The position numbers and the translations under genes were made by a program. This document shows positions 58,922 to 64,000 of a stretch of DNA of 64,000 bases, one piece after another. This DNA comes from Rahnella aceris (lineage in GTDB: Bacteria; Pseudomonadota; Gammaproteobacteria; Enterobacterales; Enterobacteriaceae), in NCBI RefSeq assembly GCF_011684115.1, contig NZ_JAADJV010000001.1:2108001-2172000 (forward strand), read 5' to 3'. Under the pieces are notes generated by a model. That model was not told the DNA's origin. It saw nothing but the letters and a program-made list of their open reading frames with translations, and did no database searches. Every line of letters starts with the position of its first letter. Position 1 is the first letter of the stretch.

Positions 58922-59170
58922 ATGTACAGCTACACATTAATCGCCCCCGCAGGGATCGTTAAAGCCTACGAAGACGAATTCCGCGACAAAGGGATTGAGT
59001 TACTGGTTGCCAAACAGAATCGTTCGGAGACGGTCGTCTTGCGCAGTGACCGGTTCACCGAAGAAAGCACATTTATCACGCACGTTCATCTGCTGATCTT
59101 CAGCCTGTGCATGCGTGTACAAAAACAACTCAAAAATGGCAATACACCCAATACCACCATTATGTATTGA
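58922..59170 (+). CDS. unrecognised small protein
   Basis: 82 residues, MYSYTLIAPAGIVKAYEDEFR at the start. Starts with a beta-like strand, then charged helix KGIELLVAKQNRSETVVLRS and THVHLLIFSLCMRVQKQLKN. The C-terminal TTIMY is hydrophobic. It may be a small cytoplasmic alpha/beta protein. AGGA lies 8 bases before the ATG. Not recognised. Confidence 0.55.
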   Translation: MYSYTLIAPAGIVKAYEDEFRDKGIELLVAKQNRSETVVLRSDRFTEESTFITHVHLLIFSLCMRVQKQLKNGNTPNTTIMY

Positions 59171-59425
59171 TGCATTCCTGCACTTAACACTGTTTTGGCC
59201 TCAAACCGGGGCCTGACAGCTATTCCCTGTATTTCTTCCTTCTGCTCATCTTTATATGCCATAAAAATATTCCTGCCAGATTGCGTAAATAAACGACAAA
59301 CCGTTGAGGTTTATTTCCCGACAGGCGATGACTTTATTAGCAGTGCATAAAACAGAGGAACTGACGGATTAAAGAAGAAGGGAAATAAAAGCAGAAGGAG
59401 CTTAATGCATTGATTAATCATTTGT

Positions 59426-59501
59426 TGGTGGGTCGTGGCGGGTTCGAACCGCCGACCAATTGATTAAGAGTCAACTGCTCTACCGACTGAGCTAACGACC
59501 C
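59426..59501 (-). tRNA. tRNA-Lys (anticodon CTT)
   Basis: 76 nt with encoded CCA. Acceptor GGGTCGT pairs with ACGACCC; D arm TAGCTCAGTCGGTAGAGC; anticodon loop CTCTTAA, so the anticodon is CTT instead of TTT. The T arm is GGCGGTTCGAACCCGCC. Reads AAG only. E. coli has only the TTT type, which differs at few places. Stands alone, with a 255-bp gap on its left and 371 bp on its right. Confidence 0.93.
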
Positions 59502-59872
59502 AACGGGACGGATTATTCTCCTCTGCAAGGATGATGTCAAACGCTTACCCTCACTTTTTTGCCGTTATTTTCATTAATATTTGTGAAGCTCATCACTCTT
59601 AAAAACGCTATTATTCCCACCGTCTCTGAAGAGACTTGATTAATTAACACTCAGTTATCCGCGATGTAAAAATTACGATACATTTTTTCCGTTGGCATTT
59701 TTCATGCCAGTTATAATAAATGCGCACTTAACATTACTATTACAACGTTCACGCACGCTGTCGTTCCGGTCGTGGTGACCAAAGGGCCACTCAGAGCTCA
59801 AAAAATTGACGTAAATGAATGCGATATGGCGGAGTTCATACGCAAAAAGCAAAAAACAGGAATCAATACAAC
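59502..59872 (+). promoter_or_regulatory. tRNA-Lys / cycA gap
   Basis: 371 bp between divergent tRNA-Lys and cycA. It must hold the tRNA promoter and the cycA leader. In E. coli the cycA leader is a target of the GcvB small RNA; a CA-rich run (ATCAATACAACATG) lies at the cycA start, compatible with that. No gene is supported. Confidence 0.45.
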
Positions 59873-61273
59873 ATGCAAGAAGAGTCAAAAATCCTCGTCC
59901 AGCCTGGGGAAGAGAACGCTGAAGGTTTGCGGCGAAATCTTTCCAACCGTCATATCCAGCTCATTGCCATTGGCGGCGCGATCGGTACCGGCCTGTTTAT
60001 GGGCTCAGGCAAAACCATCAGCCTCGCCGGTCCGTCCATCATCTTCGTCTACATGATCATCGGCTTTATGCTGTTTTTCGTCATGCGCGCGATGGGCGAA
60101 CTGTTACTGTCCAACCTCGAATACAAATCTTTCAGTGACTTTGCCGCCGACCTGCTGGGCCCGTGGGCCGGGTATTTCACCGGCTGGACCTACTGGTTCT
60201 GCTGGGTGGTCACCGGCATCGCCGACGTCGTCGCTATCACCGCTTACGCACAGTTCTGGTTCCCCGGACTGTCGCAATGGGTCGCATCCCTGCTCTGCGT
60301 GCTGGTGCTGCTGAGCCTCAATCTCGCTACTGTGAAAATGTTCGGTGAGATGGAATTCTGGTTCGCGATGATCAAAATCGTCGCCATCGTCGGGCTGATT
60401 ATCGCCGGGCTGGTGATGGTGCTGACGCACTTCCAGACGCCGACCGGCACCGTCGCGTCCTTCAGCAATCTGTGGAATGACGGCGGGTTCTTCCCGAAAG
60501 GCGTGAGCGGTTTCTTTGCCGGTTTCCAGATAGCGGTGTTCGCGTTTGTCGGTATCGAACTGGTGGGCACCACCGCCGCTGAAACTAAAGATCCGCAGAA
60601 ATCCCTGCCGCGCGCCATCAACGCCATTCCGCTGCGCATCATCATGTTCTATGTGTTCTCACTGATCATGATTATGTCGGTGACACCCTGGAGCCATGTG
60701 GTGGCGGATAAAAGCCCGTTCGTTGAACTGTTCGTACTTGCCGGTCTTCCGGCTGCGGCGAGCATTATCAACTTTGTAGTGCTGACTTCGGCGGCCTCTT
60801 CCGCCAACAGTGGCGTATTCTCCACCAGTCGCATGTTGTTCGGTCTGGCACAGGAAGGCAATGCGCCGAAAGCGTTCGGCAAGCTCTCTTCCCGCGCTGT
60901 ACCGTCGAACGGCCTGACATTTTCCTGCATCTGCCTGCTCGGCGGTGTGGTGCTGATTTACCTGATCCCGAATGTGGTGACGGTCTTCACGCTGGTCACG
61001 ACCGTTTCGGCGATTCTGTTTATGTTCGTCTGGACCATCATCCTCTGCTCTTATCTGGTCTACCGCCGTCAACGCCCGCAACTGCACGAAGCTTCAATCT
61101 ACAAAATGCCGCTCGGCAAACTGATGTGCTGGGTCTGTATGGCATTCTTTGCTTTTGTTCTGGTACTGCTGACCTTGCAGGATGATACCCGTCAGGCGTT
61201 ACTCGTCACGCCGCTGTGGTTTGTGATTCTGGCGATTGGCTACGGGTTGCGCAGACGCAGACGCCAGTCCTGA
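59873..61273 (+). CDS. cycA: D-alanine / D-serine / glycine transporter
   Basis: Proton symporter of the APC superfamily for glycine, D-Ala, D-Ser and D-cycloserine. 466 residues from MQEESKILVQPGEEN. Twelve hydrophobic segments. LRRNLSNRHIQLIAIGGAIG and TGLFMGSGKTISLAGPSIIF match E. coli CycA strongly, as does GTTAAETKDPQKSLPRAINA and FSTSRMLFGLAQEG. Start at 59873 is set by homology; AGGA is 11 bases upstream. An upstream ATG at 59819 is in frame but its 18 extra residues are not conserved. Confidence 0.95.
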   Translation: MQEESKILVQPGEENAEGLRRNLSNRHIQLIAIGGAIGTGLFMGSGKTISLAGPSIIFVYMIIGFMLFFVMRAMGELLLSNLEYKSFSDFAADLLGPWAGYFTGWTYWFCWVVTGIADVVAITAYAQFWFPGLSQWVASLLCVLVLLSLNLATVKMFGEMEFWFAMIKIVAIVGLIIAGLVMVLTHFQTPTGTVASFSNLWNDGGFFPKGVSGFFAGFQIAVFAFVGIELVGTTAAETKDPQKSLPRAINAIPLRIIMFYVFSLIMIMSVTPWSHVVADKSPFVELFVLAGLPAAASIINFVVLTSAASSANSGVFSTSRMLFGLAQEGNAPKAFGKLSSRAVPSNGLTFSCICLLGGVVLIYLIPNVVTVFTLVTTVSAILFMFVWTIILCSYLVYRRQRPQLHEASIYKMPLGKLMCWVCMAFFAFVLVLLTLQDDTRQALLVTPLWFVILAIGYGLRRRRRQS

Positions 61274-61319
61274 TTGCACGAATATACTGCCAAAGGTATT
61301 TGGTAATCACAGTGTCCTG

Positions 61320-61355
61320 AATTACTGAGGAGCATAAAAACCCTCCTCAGTAATT
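61320..61355. repeat. 13-bp inverted repeat after cycA
   Basis: Perfect arms AATTACTGAGGAG / CTCCTCAGTAATT with a 10-base loop, 46 bases past the cycA stop. It lacks a T-run, so if it ends cycA transcription it does so as an atypical terminator; otherwise it may protect the mRNA 3' end. The rest of 61356-61554 is AT-rich and should hold the promoter of the next gene. Confidence 0.7.
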
Positions 61356-61554
61356 ATCTCTCATTAATTATTAATCTCTTTTTTATTATAAAGGCGCTGC
61401 AAATCCTTTGCGGTACTTTCATTTAAATATTTAAATCATAAACATTCACTAAAAAATATAATTTCCTCTGCGTGATTATTTATGATACACGCCCGCCTCA
61501 TACCTTAGTTAGCATTAAATTGAATTTAATGTCGATTAGCGTGAGGTCTATATT

Positions 61555-64000
61555 ATGTGTTCTGCAAAGCAAGATGTACAACCAGAAATTATCATTCAGG
61601 ATAATGACCCCTCTATTATTTATACCGGAAACTGGACCCGATATACCGGACGAGCATACAGCGATGATGGTGCAAGTATGGCGTTGTATGATAACGGTAA
61701 GTATTTTGAATACACATTTACCGGTTCCGGCATTGGGTATTACAGCGAAGGAAATACCGATCAGGGCGAAATAGATTTTTATCTTGATGGCGTGTTACAC
61801 GGTACGGCAACAACCAAAACTTCAACGCGCCAGTACAGCGATCTTATTTATTATATTACCGACATATCGCCCGGAGAACATACTTTTAAAGGGGTGAAAA
61901 AAAACGGATCCTGGATGCTGCTTGATCAGCTTAAAGTGTATAACGATGCCGCGCTTACCGCTGAAGTAGAGCAATTTTTGGGCGCAGGCAGTGAAGGGAC
62001 AGCACGGCTTCAGTTCAATCAATCGCTGGATAGCCAAAGCGGAACTGAACCGGGAAATTATCAGTTGAACAACGGAGCAAGCGTTATCTCCGTCACTTTA
62101 AGCAATGACCGAAAAACTGCTGACCTCACCATTACCGGGCTGACCACGCAAACGGATTACACACTCACGTTGAGCCAAATCAGCAACCAGATTCTGACCA
62201 CCACCGTTCAAAATCAGACCTTTACGCTAAACTACACTGCACTTCCTGCGGAACAGGTTTATGACGACCCGGTCGCCGACATTGTATATGCCGGTAAGTG
62301 GACGCACAGCACGAACCGTACACAAAGTATCTTTTATCACACCACCTCGTATACCCAGAGTAATAACTCTGCGACCTTTACACTAAACTTTATTGGTACC
62401 GGTATTTCTTATATTGCCGAAAGCAGTAGCGATCAGGGTGATGTTGAAATTTATATTGATGGTGTGTCTCAGGGCAGAATAAGCACCTGGTCTTCCACCC
62501 ATCTGGACAGCCATATTCTGTATCAAAAGGTGGATTTACCGTTTGGTTCACACACGATTCAGGGAATTAAACGTTCGGGGTCTTATGCACATCTGGATGC
62601 ATTAAAAGTCTACAATGCCGGTGATCTTGAAATTGTTGAAACCACTACCGACAGTAATAACAATATTCTGGTGACGTTTAACCAGGCTCTGGATTCAACG
62701 AGTGCGTTAACTCTCACTAACTCTGTGCTGGATAATAGTGGCGTTATTCAAAGTGTCGCGCTGGATGATTTAAAAACCACACTGACACTTAATGTGCCTG
62801 ACTTACAAACTGGAATTCCCTATACCCTGACTTTCCACGGATTTAAAAATGAGATCCTGACGAAAGATTTTGCCGATATTCAGGCCACGTTTACTTACAA
62901 CCAGGGCATGAAGTATTACTACACCTTTGATGATGAAACTGACGGGGCTTTCTTAGAGACCATTAATAACCAACGTAGTGCAATAAGCCAGGGACAAGCC
63001 CCCTCGCTGGTGACGGCAAAGCTCAACAATGGTATCGATTTTGCCAGCGGGCAGCCGGGTTATATTGATTTAGGCGTGCTTGATTGTTTGCAATATTCCG
63101 CCTTTACCGTGGAAGCCTGGATATACCCGCGTTCAACAGCGATGAGCATGATCGTCAGCCAGGATACGCGTAATAACAACAACCAGCGCTGGCAGCTTTA
63201 CACCCAGGACAATCAGCTGGTTTGCACGATGTCGAATGATACCAACAGCACCTCATTTACTTTAAAAACCAAGTCTTTTATTCCGCTGAATGCCTGGACC
63301 CACGTCGCCATTTTGCGCCAGGGTGATGAATATGCCCTGGCCGTTAACGGCAATATGGCGATGACAGGCGGCAGTAACGTGGTGCAAACGAACGTCACCA
63401 CTTCGGTGAAAGTGGGCGGACGGCTGGATACCAACGGCGCGGTGACGGATGCTTTCGACGGTATCATTGATGAAGTTAAATTCTTTGATTCACAGATAAG
63501 CCCGCAAACGTTGAGCGGGCATTATCGTCAACTGGCCGACACGAACTTCAACCTTCAGGCGAGTAACGGCACGCTGAAAGCTGCGTTTGTTCACCCGCAA
63601 TCTGTCGAGCCTGTGCTGAGTGATTTCCGGACACACCTCAAAGTGAACAGTGAAATGCGCGTGGGTTTGCCAATAACTGGTTTTGTGTGGGATGCGGCAA
63701 GCAATACGGCAACACTCTCTTTCACGCCACTCGAACTTGCGGCGGTTGAACAAAATATCATCTTCACCGTGCGTTATCGGGAGTTGCCTGTCGATGCGGA
63801 TTTCTCGCTGGAACCGACCACGATAGCCGCGCCTTCCCTCTCGTCACTGGTATTAAACGGTTCGTTACTGACGCGCGAAATTTTACGCCCGGATTATCTT
63901 TTTACTGACCCCGGCGGTTTTGCAGAAAATGGCAGTGAATACCTGTGGGAAGTGGCGGGCAGTACGACTGGCCCATTCAGTACCATCAACGGGTTGCATA
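61555..64000 (+). CDS. large modular protein with two repeated binding modules and a LamG-like domain (partial)
   Basis: The frame is open from ATG 61555 to the window end, at least 815 codons; an in-frame TAG at 61537 fixes the 5' limit. TGAGG lies 8 bases before the start. Begins MCSAKQDVQPEIIIQD with no signal peptide. Modules at about 21-125 and 243-345 are diverged copies (FTGSGIGYYSE / FIGTGISYIAE, then DQGEIDFYLDGV / DQGDVEIYIDGV and a closing LKVYN). Ig-like linkers follow each. A LamG/concanavalin-like domain runs about 452-650 (YYTFDDETDG, YIDLGVLD, FTVEAWIYPR, WTHVAILRQGDEY, GIIDEVKFFD). The rest is unclassified. Probably a surface or secreted glycan-binding protein, perhaps type I secreted with a C-terminal signal outside the window. 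Confidence 0.8.
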   Translation, partial: MCSAKQDVQPEIIIQDNDPSIIYTGNWTRYTGRAYSDDGASMALYDNGKYFEYTFTGSGIGYYSEGNTDQGEIDFYLDGVLHGTATTKTSTRQYSDLIYYITDISPGEHTFKGVKKNGSWMLLDQLKVYNDAALTAEVEQFLGAGSEGTARLQFNQSLDSQSGTEPGNYQLNNGASVISVTLSNDRKTADLTITGLTTQTDYTLTLSQISNQILTTTVQNQTFTLNYTALPAEQVYDDPVADIVYAGKWTHSTNRTQSIFYHTTSYTQSNNSATFTLNFIGTGISYIAESSSDQGDVEIYIDGVSQGRISTWSSTHLDSHILYQKVDLPFGSHTIQGIKRSGSYAHLDALKVYNAGDLEIVETTTDSNNNILVTFNQALDSTSALTLTNSVLDNSGVIQSVALDDLKTTLTLNVPDLQTGIPYTLTFHGFKNEILTKDFADIQATFTYNQGMKYYYTFDDETDGAFLETINNQRSAISQGQAPSLVTAKLNNGIDFASGQPGYIDLGVLDCLQYSAFTVEAWIYPRSTAMSMIVSQDTRNNNNQRWQLYTQDNQLVCTMSNDTNSTSFTLKTKSFIPLNAWTHVAILRQGDEYALAVNGNMAMTGGSNVVQTNVTTSVKVGGRLDTNGAVTDAFDGIIDEVKFFDSQISPQTLSGHYRQLADTNFNLQASNGTLKAAFVHPQSVEPVLSDFRTHLKVNSEMRVGLPITGFVWDAASNTATLSFTPLELAAVEQNIIFTVRYRELPVDADFSLEPTTIAAPSLSSLVLNGSLLTREILRPDYLFTDPGGFAENGSEYLWEVAGSTTGPFSTINGLH

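Noticed and set aside
59426..64000. Prophage or integrative element bordered by tRNA-Lys
   Set aside because: No integrase, no repeat of the tRNA 3' end and no phage genes in the window; only one lineage-specific gene is visible.

Overview
The window is chromosomal DNA of a gammaproteobacterium of the order Enterobacterales. Almost every housekeeping gene reads as a close homologue of an Escherichia coli gene, and gene order follows two E. coli chromosome blocks: holB-tmk-mltG-pabC-fabF-acpP-fabGDH-plsX-rpmF-yceD / yceF / rluC / rne and pyrC-dinI-bssS-solA-yceJI-trhO-lpxL-mdtG-msyB-opgHGC, then the pphA / glyW-cysT-leuZ / pgsA-uvrC-uvrY-yecF block. The divergence, the joining of blocks that are apart in E. 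coli, and the lineage-specific genes suggest a Yersiniaceae-type genome (Rahnella, Ewingella or Serratia-like). That genus-level guess is inference only.

Layout. 1-9300 (minus): DNA replication and nucleotide genes (holB, tmk), mltG, pabC, then the fatty acid / phospholipid cluster fabF, acpP, fabG, fabD, fabH, plsX with rpmF and yceD at its head. 9443-14933: yceF, rluC and rne, the last with a long 5' leader. 15007-19632: a small monooxygenase, pyrC, SOS-controlled dinI with a textbook LexA box, bssS, solA and a LuxR-type regulator with a degenerate receiver. 19925-25245 (minus): an RND efflux pair followed by tqsA. 25800-32895: cytochrome b561 / YceI, trhO, an Old Yellow Enzyme, lpxL, a DoxX protein and mdtG. 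32921-40515: small envelope proteins, msyB, yceK and the osmoregulated periplasmic glucan genes opgGH with divergent opgC. 40599-44800: an EmrAB-like export pair divergent from an IclR regulator and a universal stress protein. 44878-50637: many short genes, several unrecognised, including two paralogous 86-residue proteins, plus yccJ, ylaC, sbmC, deoR and pphA. 50905-54447: three tRNA genes, pgsA, uvrC, uvrY. 55187-59170: yecF, a tiny acidic protein, an AraC regulator, a second-type 2-isopropylmalate synthase and small unknowns. 59426-64000: a tRNA-Lys with CTT anticodon, cycA, and the start of a large modular protein with a LamG-like domain that runs off the window.

How it works together. 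Most of the window is core metabolism and envelope maintenance: the fab/plsX cluster makes acyl-ACP and starts phospholipid synthesis, pgsA makes the phosphatidylglycerol head group, lpxL acylates lipid A, opgGHC make and decorate periplasmic glucans. Three export systems and several candidate operator repeats form the more accessory layer. I found no CRISPR array, insertion sequence, prophage or recognisable defence island. The least ordinary items are the modular protein at the right edge, the CTT tRNA-Lys beside it, the direct repeats of the IclR / exporter intergenic region, the LuxR regulator promoter palindrome, and the cluster of short unrecognised genes at 44.9-47.4 kb. No clearly new multi-gene system is demonstrated by the sequence alone.
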